Origin: an uncultured Olsenella sp. | GTDB taxonomy: Bacteria > Actinomycetota > Coriobacteriia > Coriobacteriales > Atopobiaceae | Assembly (NCBI GenBank): GCA_947253595.1 | Contig: CAMXZR010000100.1 | Location: 1 to 5,021 of the forward strand | Direction: 5' to 3' | Length of the DNA: 5,021 nucleotides | In this document: in pieces, positions 1 through 5,021 of the stretch | How positions within the stretch are numbered: the stretch's first letter is position 1 | How the letters are laid out: the number at the start of each line of letters is the position of its first letter | Made by a program: the position numbers and the translations under genes | Notes under the pieces: generated by a model | What the model saw: the letters and a program-made list of their open reading frames with translations, nothing else | Told to the model about the DNA's origin: nothing | Database searches by the model: none

Positions 1-396
1 GAGCGCGACGTCCTGGGCAAGCCCACGGGCGAGGAGGACGCCAGGTGCATGCTGCGGGAGCTTTCGGGACGCGAGTCATGGGTCTCGACCGGCGTCTGTC
101 TCGCCTTGCCGTCAGAGAGCACAGGCCCTCGGACGCGCTCCTTCGTCGAGACCACGCGCGTCGCCTTCTGGGAGCTCACCGATGCCCAGATAGACGCCTA
201 CGCGCGGAGCGGGGAACCGCTCGACAAGGCGGGCGCGTACGGCATCCAGGGACGCGGCCGCTTCCTGATACGCTCTATAGCTGGTGACTACCAGAACGTG
301 GTGGGGCTCCCCGTCTCCAGGCTCGTGCGCGAGCTCTCGGAGCTGCTGGACGAGGAGGCAGACATCACGACCGGAGTGCTAGGAGGAGAGCTTTGA
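1..396 (+). CDS. maf: Maf family nucleoside triphosphate pyrophosphatase, 3' part (5' end outside window)
   Basis: The frame is open from base 1 to the TGA at 394-396, giving 131 residues. Maf proteins are usually about 190-200 residues, so roughly the first 60, including the N-terminal SxSPRR-type motif, lie upstream of the window. Family signatures visible here are LGKP near the start, then EDA..ML.ELSGR, VSTGV, a T.V.F.EL segment, the GEPLDKAGAYGIQG block at about residues 77-90, and GDY.NVVGLPVSRL near the C-terminus. Maf enzymes hydrolyse non-canonical or modified NTPs (dTTP/UTP or m5UTP/pseudo-UTP type) to the monophosphate plus pyrophosphate in the cytoplasm, and some influence septum formation. 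Substrate class cannot be assigned from this fragment. The position after LSGR that is often histidine in the family reads E-S here. The gene overlaps the next one by 4 bases, which suggests cotranscription. Confidence 0.93.
   Translation, partial: ERDVLGKPTGEEDARCMLRELSGRESWVSTGVCLALPSESTGPRTRSFVETTRVAFWELTDAQIDAYARSGEPLDKAGAYGIQGRGRFLIRSIAGDYQNVVGLPVSRLVRELSELLDEEADITTGVLGGEL
381..386 (+). promoter_or_regulatory. Shine-Dalgarno site fixing the TTG start of the P1 peptidase
   Basis: A perfect AGGAGG lies six bases upstream of the TTG at 393-395, inside the last codons of maf. No in-frame ATG occurs near the 5' end of the peptidase frame (the first in-frame methionine is residue 165), so this site decides the start. 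Termination of maf at TGA 394-396 and initiation at TTG share the bases TTGA, an arrangement typical of translational coupling. Confidence 0.8.
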
Positions 397-1364
397 GCAG
401 AATCGATGGAGCCGCCTTCCCCGTTGCTGGCGTGTGCGCCGCAAGCGTTTCCAACCACGACGCGGGGACGGGCTGCACGGTAATAGTGTGCCCAGAGGGT
501 GCGACTGGGGCCGTGGACGTGCGCGGCGGGGCCCCCGCGACGCGCGAGACGGACCTCCTGAGGCCAGAGGAGACCGTGGGCAAGCTCCACTGCGTGGTCC
601 TCTCTGGCGGCAGCGCCTACGGCCTTGCCGCCGCCTGTGGGGCCGCCGAGGAGCTCGAGCTCAGGGGGCTTGGCCTCGACGTGGGCGTGGGCTTCGTTCC
701 CATCGTGAGCTCTGCCTGCGTCTTCGACCTCGCCTGCGGGTCACCCGACGTACGGCCGGGCATCGCCGAGGGGGCCCTTGCCGTCGCCCGCGCGCTCGAC
801 GAGGACGGGCGCGAACTGGAGGCGGGCAACCATGGGGCGGGCTGCGGCTGCACCGTGGGCAAGCTTCGTGGCCCCGCACATGCCATGAAGGGGGGGCTGG
901 GCCGCGCGACGACCCGCTCCGAAGGCCTCATCTGCTGCGCCATCAGCGCCGTCAACGCCTTCGGCAACGTCGTGGACCCCGCGGACGGAAGTCCCGTGGC
1001 GGGAACCCTGTCCGACGACGGACATCCCCTCGATCTGGCGGAGTCGCTCGCTGCGCCATCGGACCACGTGCCATTCCTGCGCACCAACACGACCGTTTCG
1101 TGCGTGGTCACCAATGCACTGCTCACGAAGGCGCAGGCCACCAAGGTCGCGCAAATCTCTGCCGACGCCTATGCCCATGCCATCAGGCCCACGCACACCA
1201 CCAACGACGGCGACACGATCTTCGTGATGGCCACCGGCGAGGTCGAGGCGACGGTCGACCAGGTGGGCATGCTCGCGACGAGCGCGCTCGAAGAGGCCAT
1301 CGTGGACGGTGTGCGGTCCGCGGAGGGAGCCTACGGCTTCCCTGCGGCCCGCGACCTCAGCTGA
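393..1364 (+). CDS. P1 family peptidase (DmpA-like, peptidase family S58)
   Basis: This complete 323-residue protein has DmpA/P1-family blocks throughout: GCTVIV (27-32), DVRGGAPATRETDLL (42-56), VVLSGGSAYGLAAACG (68-83), PIV..A.VFDL (103-113), NHGAGCGCTVGKL (146-158), AMKGGLG (164-170) and TNDGDTIF (270-277). Family members are N-terminal nucleophile hydrolases that cleave themselves into two chains and act as aminopeptidases on D-amino, beta-amino or N-terminally blocked peptides. The likely self-cleavage point is Asn232-Thr233 in the RTNTTVSCVVT segment, with Thr233 as nucleophile; this is inferred by analogy with the Asn/Gly-Ser junctions of BapA and DmpA. No signal peptide or membrane segment is visible, so it is probably cytoplasmic. 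The start is TTG, supported by an ideal ribosome binding site. The protein has 12 cysteines, including C151 and C153 within the conserved GAG.G.TVGKL block. Its physiological substrate is unknown. Confidence 0.92.
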   Translation: MSRIDGAAFPVAGVCAASVSNHDAGTGCTVIVCPEGATGAVDVRGGAPATRETDLLRPEETVGKLHCVVLSGGSAYGLAAACGAAEELELRGLGLDVGVGFVPIVSSACVFDLACGSPDVRPGIAEGALAVARALDEDGRELEAGNHGAGCGCTVGKLRGPAHAMKGGLGRATTRSEGLICCAISAVNAFGNVVDPADGSPVAGTLSDDGHPLDLAESLAAPSDHVPFLRTNTTVSCVVTNALLTKAQATKVAQISADAYAHAIRPTHTTNDGDTIFVMATGEVEATVDQVGMLATSALEEAIVDGVRSAEGAYGFPAARDLS

Positions 1365-1368
1365 GGTC
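1353..1368. repeat. Perfect 16-bp palindrome across the peptidase stop codon
   Basis: GACCTCAGCTGAGGTC is its own reverse complement. It contains the last three codons (Asp-Leu-Ser), the TGA stop at 1362-1364 and four bases after it. In RNA it could form a 6-bp stem with an AGCT loop 26 bases before the intrinsic terminator. It could be chance, or it could help protect the 3' end. Confidence 0.7.
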
Positions 1369-1394
1369 CAGACGGGACTGCCCGCCATGCCATC

Positions 1395-1421
1395 GGGCCC
1401 ATCCGCGGATGGGCCCTTTTT
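1395..1421 (+). terminator. Rho-independent terminator of the maf-P1 peptidase unit
   Basis: The arms GGGCCCATCC (1395-1404) and GGATGGGCCC (1407-1416) are perfect reverse complements, giving at least 9 bp of stem with a CGCG tetraloop. Five T residues (1417-1421) follow directly. It lies about 30 bases after the stop codon. There is no T-run on the opposite strand next to the stem, so it looks one-directional and would not serve the converging glycosyltransferase gene. Confidence 0.93.
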
Positions 1422-1574
1422 CTGCGTGGGGAACGCGCGAAGGCAAAAAAAGCGCACTGAATTTCTTCGAAGAGGGACTCAGCTGGCCAAACGCCACGCG
1501 TCTTCACAATTCGGAGCTTCCGTGCGCAGTTTTTGCCCGTGCGTCCCCCTACAGCAACAAGCCCTCGAGGACGG

Positions 1575-2624
1575 CTAGTTGAACTTGACCAGCTTGCGGG
1601 CGATGCGATAGATGCCCACCGTGGCCCTGCGGCCACCCTCGCCGGGAAGGTTCATCGCGATGCCCACGAGGCCATTCCTGGCCTTCCAGTACATGCGGGC
1701 GTCGAACTGCCTGAGCTCCCTCCAGAGCGAGTCCAGGTCGTCCATGGCCGCTGGGTCGTCCGAGAGCTTCGAGAAGATCGAGCAGGCGGCCATCATGAGG
1801 GTAAAGTGGCCCACCATGTAGCTGCGCAGCCTGCGACTCGGTATGTCGTCGTAGAGGTGGTAGGCGCGCATCATGACGCGGGTGACCCTGAGCTGTTGGT
1901 CTATGCGCGAGACCATCACGTCCTCGTTCACCGACTGGTCCTCCCGCCCGATGAAGTAGCGGTAGAGGTCCACGTCCAGGTAGTAGAGGGTGCGGCAGCG
2001 CGGCAGGGGCACGTAGGCGTAGATGTTGTCCACGTAGAAGGTGTGGGCCGGCATGGGCACGCCGTCGTCGCGCAGGACGTCGGTGCGGTAGCAGAGGGCA
2101 TGCATGAGCATGTTCTGGGCCATGTTGAAGTGGCCGATCTTGTCCCAGCCGATGATTTTCCGCTTGGGCAGAGCAAACCCGTAGTCGACGACGTTCTGCT
2201 TCCCGTCCTCGGCGTGCTCGTAGACGTAGTTGGTCACCACGAGGTCAACCCGCGTCTCGTATTCGACGAACGCGCGCAGGGTGTTGAGCAGGGCCCGGAG
2301 GGCCTCGGCGTCCACCCAGTCGTCCGAGTCGACGACCTTGAAGTAGACCCCGTCCGCAGCCTCCAGGGCGGCGAGGACGGCCATGCCGTGCCCGCCGTTC
2401 TCCTGGTGGACGACCTTCACCAGCGTGGGGAAGCGGCTCTCCCACGCGCGCGCCCTGGCCAGGGTGTCGTCCTTCGCGGAGCCGTCGTCCACCACGACGA
2501 CCTGGACGTCTTCGGCACGTCCCGACCCCTCGAGTATGGACTCGATGCACTTGCCCATGTACTCCGCAGAGTTGTAGCAGGGTACGCCAAAGCTGATGGT
2601 CTTCTGTTGCCTGTCCCGTGACAT
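1575..2624 (-). CDS. Family 2 glycosyltransferase
   Basis: This protein of 349 residues belongs to the GT-A fold, GT2 class. The N-terminus has the nucleotide-sugar binding start GVPCYNSAEYM (13-23), the strand VVVVDDGS (42-49) with the paired aspartates, QENGGHG (74-80), and the metal-binding motif D99-S-D101-D102 followed by W103. The C-terminal half is less conserved, with no clear membrane helix; it ends in a short basic segment (ARKLVKFN) that could touch the membrane. The enzyme would transfer a sugar from a nucleotide donor to a glycan or lipid acceptor on the cytoplasmic face; donor and acceptor are not readable from sequence. I chose ATG at 2624 because GAAGAGGG lies 8 bases upstream; a TTG at 2627 immediately before it is the alternative. 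It is 27 bases downstream of glf, clearly in one operon, which makes a role in a galactofuranose-containing polymer plausible but unproven. Confidence 0.9.
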   Translation of the reverse strand: MSRDRQQKTISFGVPCYNSAEYMGKCIESILEGSGRAEDVQVVVVDDGSAKDDTLARARAWESRFPTLVKVVHQENGGHGMAVLAALEAADGVYFKVVDSDDWVDAEALRALLNTLRAFVEYETRVDLVVTNYVYEHAEDGKQNVVDYGFALPKRKIIGWDKIGHFNMAQNMLMHALCYRTDVLRDDGVPMPAHTFYVDNIYAYVPLPRCRTLYYLDVDLYRYFIGREDQSVNEDVMVSRIDQQLRVTRVMMRAYHLYDDIPSRRLRSYMVGHFTLMMAACSIFSKLSDDPAAMDDLDSLWRELRQFDARMYWKARNGLVGIAMNLPGEGGRRATVGIYRIARKLVKFN

Positions 2625-2651
2625 CAAGCGAGCCCTCTTCAGACCAGGTGA

Positions 2652-3851
2652 CTAGTGGTTGGAGATGATCTCGTCGGAAAGTTCGAGCGCAGACGCGGTG
2701 ACGCCGTCCATGTCGTAGTAGCGGTACTCGGCGAGGCGACCCACCACATGGAAGTTGACGAGGCCGCTCGTGCGGTCGCGGTAGCGGCGGTAGAGCTCGA
2801 GGTTCTCGGGTTCGTTGATGATGTAGTACGGGGTCTCGCCCACGCCAGGGAGGTAGCTGCGGGAGTACTCGCGCATGATGGTCGTCTTGCCGGGAAGGAC
2901 CTGTCCGGTGAGGTGCTTGAACTCGGTGATGCGGGTGAAGTTCTCGCTCACCGTGTAGTTGACGGTGCCGACGGGCTGGAACTGGTCCATGTCCAGGGTC
3001 TCGAAGACCATATCGAGCGTGCGGTACGGAAGTTCGCCGAGGTCGAAGCCATAGAGCTCGTCCAGATGGCCGGTGTAGATCACCTCTCCGCCGAAGGGCC
3101 GACCGCAGACGTTGATGACGCCGTCGGCCGTGCTGAGCAGGTCGCGGGCATCGACGTCCACGTAGACCTTGATGAGGTCGTGGTCGAGCATGCGCTCGAA
3201 CATCGCGGTGTAGCCGTCGGCGGGCATGCCCTGGTTGGGTGCGAGGGGGAAGTAGCGGTCGTCGTCGCCCACGAAGACGGGGACACGGCCCATGACGGAG
3301 GGGTCGATCTGGTCCGGGGTCTTACCCCACTGCTTTATCGTGTAGTGCAGGAAGACGTTCTCGTAGACGTAGTCCGCGACCTCGGAGAGGTCGGGGTCGT
3401 TCTTCTCGCGCAGCTCCATGATGGGGACCTTCTTGTCCATACCGAAGGTCGCGACGAGCTTCTGGAAGAGCTGCTCGCCCCTCTCCTCGCCAAAGGCGAG
3501 CTTGAGGGAGCTGTGGTTGAAGGGGACGGGCATGAGAGTGCCGTACACATTGGCGAGGACCTTGTGCTGGTACTCCGTCCAGTCGGTGAAGCGCGAGAGA
3601 AACTGGAACGCGCGCTCGTCGGCGGTGTGGAAGATGTGCGGGCCGTACTTGTGCACGAGAATGCCCGCCTCGTCCTTGTAGTCATAGGCATTGCCCGCGA
3701 CGTGGTCGCGACGCTCGAGGATGCAGACCTTGAAGCCACAGGCCTCGGCGAGACGACGCGCGCAGACGGCACCGGCGTATCCGGCCCCCACGACGATCGC
3801 GTCGAAGGAGGAGGGGTTGAAGTCGTCCGGAAGGCCTGCATTGAGGTTCAT
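2652..3851 (-). CDS. glf: UDP-galactopyranose mutase
   Basis: A 399-residue flavoenzyme, within the family's usual 370-400. It interconverts UDP-galactopyranose and UDP-galactofuranose using reduced FAD, supplying galactofuranose for surface glycans. The FAD-binding Rossmann start is VVGAGYAGAVCARRL (20-34), followed by LERRDHVAGNAYD (45-57) and the diagnostic HKYGPHIFHT (67-76). IKQWG (172-176) holds the substrate-stacking Trp175. By alignment from memory with the E. coli enzyme, Arg189 matches Arg170 and Arg277 (in LPYRTL) matches Arg247, the two catalytic arginines. GRLAEYRYYDMD (371-382) is the conserved C-terminal FAD/substrate segment. The frame stays open upstream to 4343, but that stretch crosses the promoter region and runs antisense to pta. 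ATG 3851 with GAAGGG eight bases upstream gives a normal N-terminus. It is the first gene of an operon with the glycosyltransferase. In the RVPV segment, a Phe stands where many homologs have a further Arg. Confidence 0.96.
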   Translation of the reverse strand: MNLNAGLPDDFNPSSFDAIVVGAGYAGAVCARRLAEACGFKVCILERRDHVAGNAYDYKDEAGILVHKYGPHIFHTADERAFQFLSRFTDWTEYQHKVLANVYGTLMPVPFNHSSLKLAFGEERGEQLFQKLVATFGMDKKVPIMELREKNDPDLSEVADYVYENVFLHYTIKQWGKTPDQIDPSVMGRVPVFVGDDDRYFPLAPNQGMPADGYTAMFERMLDHDLIKVYVDVDARDLLSTADGVINVCGRPFGGEVIYTGHLDELYGFDLGELPYRTLDMVFETLDMDQFQPVGTVNYTVSENFTRITEFKHLTGQVLPGKTTIMREYSRSYLPGVGETPYYIINEPENLELYRRYRDRTSGLVNFHVVGRLAEYRYYDMDGVTASALELSDEIISNH

Positions 3852-3885
3852 GGTCGTTTCCCTTCGATGGGCGTCCCGCGCTTCG

Positions 3886-3932
3886 CGTGGGCACTGCGCA
3901 CAAATAAATCGAGTTGCAGGCCACTGCCCACG
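3886..3932. repeat. 8-bp inverted repeat in the glf-pta intergenic region
   Basis: CGTGGGCA (3886-3893) and TGCCCACG (3925-3932) are exact reverse complements, 39 bp centre to centre. After one C/C mismatch the pairing continues for two more pairs. The right arm ends 11 bases before the putative pta -35. Within the glf leader RNA the arms could pair into a stem with a loop of about 30 bases. It may be an operator, a leader structure, or neither. Confidence 0.55.
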
Positions 3933-3934
3933 GC

Positions 3935-3953
3935 TCGATTCCTTGGTCGATTC
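3935..3953. repeat. Direct repeat TCGATTC overlapping both promoter candidates
   Basis: TCGATTC occurs at 3935-3941 and again at 3947-3953, 12 bp apart, about one helical turn. The second copy overlaps the putative pta -35 and the glf -10. An inverted partial copy (AATCGA, 3907-3912) is nearby. This geometry fits a regulator binding site, but no regulator is known. Confidence 0.45.
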
Positions 3954-3972
3954 TATCACGCCGTCATATAAT
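3944..3972 (+). promoter_or_regulatory. Candidate sigma-70-type promoter of pta
   Basis: A perfect TATAAT lies at 3967-3972. Exactly 17 bp upstream, TTGGTC at 3944-3949 shares the TTG core of TTGACA but only 3 of 6 positions overall. The start site would be near 3979, leaving a leader of about 85 bases before the pta ATG. A perfect -10 in such GC-rich surroundings, at the right place and orientation, makes this a good call. Confidence 0.7.
3950..3958 (-). promoter_or_regulatory. Candidate extended -10 promoter of the glf operon
   Basis: On the minus strand the bases read TGATAGAAT: a TAGAAT hexamer (5 of 6 to TATAAT) preceded by the TGn extension. No convincing -35 is present at 17-18 bp, which is tolerated in extended -10 promoters. 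Transcription would start near 3943 and leave a leader of about 90 bases before the glf ATG. The element lies inside the spacer of the opposing pta promoter. Confidence 0.5.
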
Positions 3973-4001
3973 GGGAAGGATTGCACCCAAAAGCCAGGCC
4001 G

Positions 4002-4038
4002 TGCCCCTCGATCCGGGACGGACGGCCTTCCCGGGGCA
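4002..4038 (+). other. Hairpin-forming segment in the pta leader
   Basis: Two overlapping pairings are possible in the transcript: TGCCCC (4002-4007) with GGGGCA (4033-4038), and CCGGGA (4013-4018) with TCCCGG (4029-4034). They share bases 4033-4034, so they are mainly alternatives. There is no T-run after the stem, so it is not an intrinsic terminator. It ends 15 bases before the ribosome binding site. Confidence 0.5.
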
Positions 4039-4053
4039 GAGGAACCCAACCAG

Positions 4054-4059
4054 AAGGAG
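4054..4059 (+). promoter_or_regulatory. Ribosome binding site of pta
   Basis: AAGGAG, within AGAAGGAGA, lies five bases upstream of ATG 4065. It supports this start, which also gives the expected short N-terminus before the conserved VVLPEGEDPR segment. Confidence 0.85.
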
Positions 4060-4064
4060 AGTCG

Positions 4065-5021
4065 ATGAGCGAGTTTCTGCAGCGCATGAAGGACGCGGCC
4101 AAGGCCGACGTCAAGACCGTCGTCCTGCCCGAAGGCGAGGACCCCCGCACCATCGAAGCGGCCAGGAAGATCGTCACCGAGGGGCTCGCGAAGCTCGTCA
4201 TCCTGGGAGACCCCTCCCAGATCGACATCGACGGCGCCGAGGTCATCGACCCCAAGACGAGCGAGAGGCACGAGGCCTACGCCCAGAAGTTCGCCGAGCT
4301 GCGCGCGAAGAAGGGCGTGACCATCGAGCAGGCGCGCGAGCAAATGAACGACGCCACCTACTTCGGCACCATGATGGTCAAGATGGGCGATGCCGACGGC
4401 CTTGTTTCAGGCGCCTGCCACTCCACCGCCAACACCCTGCGCCCCGCCCTGCAGATCCTGAAGACCGCGCCTGGCACCAAGCTCGTCTCGGCCTTCTTCA
4501 TCATGTGTACCGACAAGGTCGAGTACGGCCAGGACGGAACCCTCCTCTTCGCAGACTGCGGCCTGAACATCGACCCCACCGCCGACGAGCTCTCCGAGAT
4601 CGCCATCGCCTCCGCCAACACCTGGAAGCAGTTCATGAGTGACGAGCCCAAGGTCGCCATGCTCTCCTTCTCCACCAAGGGCTCGGCCAAGGGCGAGGTC
4701 CCCGAGAAGGTCCAGGAGGCGACCCGCCTCGCCAACGAGAAGGCCCCCGAGCTCGCCCTCGACGGCGACCTACAGCTCGACGCGGCCATCGTGGAGAGCG
4801 TCGCCGCCCTCAAGGCCCCCGATTCCAAGGTCGCGGGCAACGCCAATATCCTGGTCTTCCCCGACCTCGAGGCGGGCAACATCGGCTACAAGCTGGTACA
4901 GCGCTTCGCCGGTGCCGAGGCCTACGGGCCCGTGCTCCAGGGCATCGCCAAGCCCGTCAACGATCTCTCGCGCGGGTGCTCGGCCGACGACATCGTGGGC
5001 GTCGTCGCCATCACCGCGGTC
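4065..5021 (+). CDS. pta: Phosphate acetyltransferase, 5' part (3' end outside window)
   Basis: The ATG frame stays open to the last base of the window, giving 319 residues. Class I short Pta proteins have about 325-335 residues, so only some 7-15 are missing. Pta converts acetyl-CoA plus phosphate to acetyl phosphate plus CoA; with acetate kinase this yields ATP and acetate in fermenting cells. Visible signatures are VVLPEGEDPRTIEAA (19-33), ADGLVSGACHSTANTLRPALQ (110-130), AMLSFSTKGSAKG, the stretch VAGNANILVFPDLEAGNIGYK, and PVNDLSRGCSADDI (297-310). Against the Methanosarcina thermophila enzyme with a constant offset of seven, Arg80, Arg126, Ser302, Arg303 and Asp309 match its Arg87, Arg133, Ser309, Arg310 and Asp316, the known CoA-binding and catalytic positions. 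There is no N-terminal regulatory domain of the long E. coli type. It is transcribed divergently from glf; an ackA gene downstream is likely but not visible. Confidence 0.97.
   Translation, partial: MSEFLQRMKDAAKADVKTVVLPEGEDPRTIEAARKIVTEGLAKLVILGDPSQIDIDGAEVIDPKTSERHEAYAQKFAELRAKKGVTIEQAREQMNDATYFGTMMVKMGDADGLVSGACHSTANTLRPALQILKTAPGTKLVSAFFIMCTDKVEYGQDGTLLFADCGLNIDPTADELSEIAIASANTWKQFMSDEPKVAMLSFSTKGSAKGEVPEKVQEATRLANEKAPELALDGDLQLDAAIVESVAALKAPDSKVAGNANILVFPDLEAGNIGYKLVQRFAGAEAYGPVLQGIAKPVNDLSRGCSADDIVGVVAITAV

Noticed and set aside
1445..1527. Possible minus-strand terminator for the glycosyltransferase: arms 1522-1527 and 1452-1457 followed on the minus strand by seven T (1451-1445)
   Set aside because: The stem is only 6 bp with a loop of more than 60 bases. 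The internal palindrome TCTTCGAAGA is not next to the T-run, so the structure is too weak to call.
1422..1574. Possible small gene in the convergent gap
   Set aside because: No frame has a start with a ribosome binding site and coding-like composition; it looks like spacer between two 3' ends.
434..1582. Plus-strand open frame of 382 codons overlapping the P1 peptidase in another frame
   Set aside because: It is an Arg/Gly-rich shifted reading of a GC-rich gene and runs through the intrinsic terminator.
1533..2621. Long plus-strand open frame of 362 codons opposite the glycosyltransferase gene
   Set aside because: It is low-complexity, rich in Val, His, Asp and Gly, as expected for the antisense of a GC-rich gene, while the minus strand carries clear GT2 motifs.
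2655..3971. Long plus-strand open frame of 438 codons opposite glf
   Set aside because: It has the same antisense composition with no recognisable motif, and the minus strand encodes a full UDP-galactopyranose mutase.
3852..4343. Upstream extension of the glf frame adding 164 residues before the normal N-terminus
   Set aside because: It runs antisense through the start of pta and across both promoter candidates, has no Glf-like content, and the internal ATG at 3851 has a ribosome binding site and gives the family's usual length.
3914..4642. Plus-strand open frame of 242 codons over the start of pta
   Set aside because: It is an Arg/His-rich shifted frame; the pta frame from 4065 is open to the window end and carries every family motif.

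Overview
The window is GC-rich and compact, with short intergenic gaps, good Shine-Dalgarno sequences and one TTG start. Together with the gene set (Maf, P1/DmpA peptidase, UDP-galactopyranose mutase, a family 2 glycosyltransferase, phosphate acetyltransferase), this suggests a high-GC Gram-positive fermenter. An anaerobic actinobacterium of the Coriobacteriia (Olsenella/Atopobium/Collinsella type) is my best guess, but it is an inference from composition and gene content, not a demonstrated assignment.

Layout: (1) Bases 1-1364, plus strand: the 3' part of a Maf-type nucleotide pyrophosphatase gene, overlapping by 4 bases a complete P1-family (DmpA-like) peptidase gene that starts with TTG. 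A strong intrinsic terminator closes this unit at 1395-1421. (2) Bases 1422-1574: a short convergent intergenic gap with no gene that I can see. (3) Bases 1575-3851, minus strand: a two-gene operon, glf (UDP-galactopyranose mutase) followed 27 bases later by a family 2 glycosyltransferase, presumably serving a galactofuranose-containing surface glycan. (4) Bases 3852-4064: a divergent regulatory region with overlapping back-to-back promoter candidates, a 7-base direct repeat lying across both, an 8-bp inverted repeat and a hairpin in the pta leader. (5) Bases 4065-5021, plus strand: phosphate acetyltransferase (pta), cut by the window end just before its C-terminus.

The three transcription units look functionally independent: house-cleaning and peptidase functions, cell-surface glycan precursor supply, and acetate/ATP fermentation. 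The only evident physical link is the shared glf-pta control region. I found no mobile element, CRISPR array, tRNA or rRNA, and nothing that I would call a new biological system. The most interesting parts are the overlapping promoter region and a few variant residues in otherwise standard enzymes.
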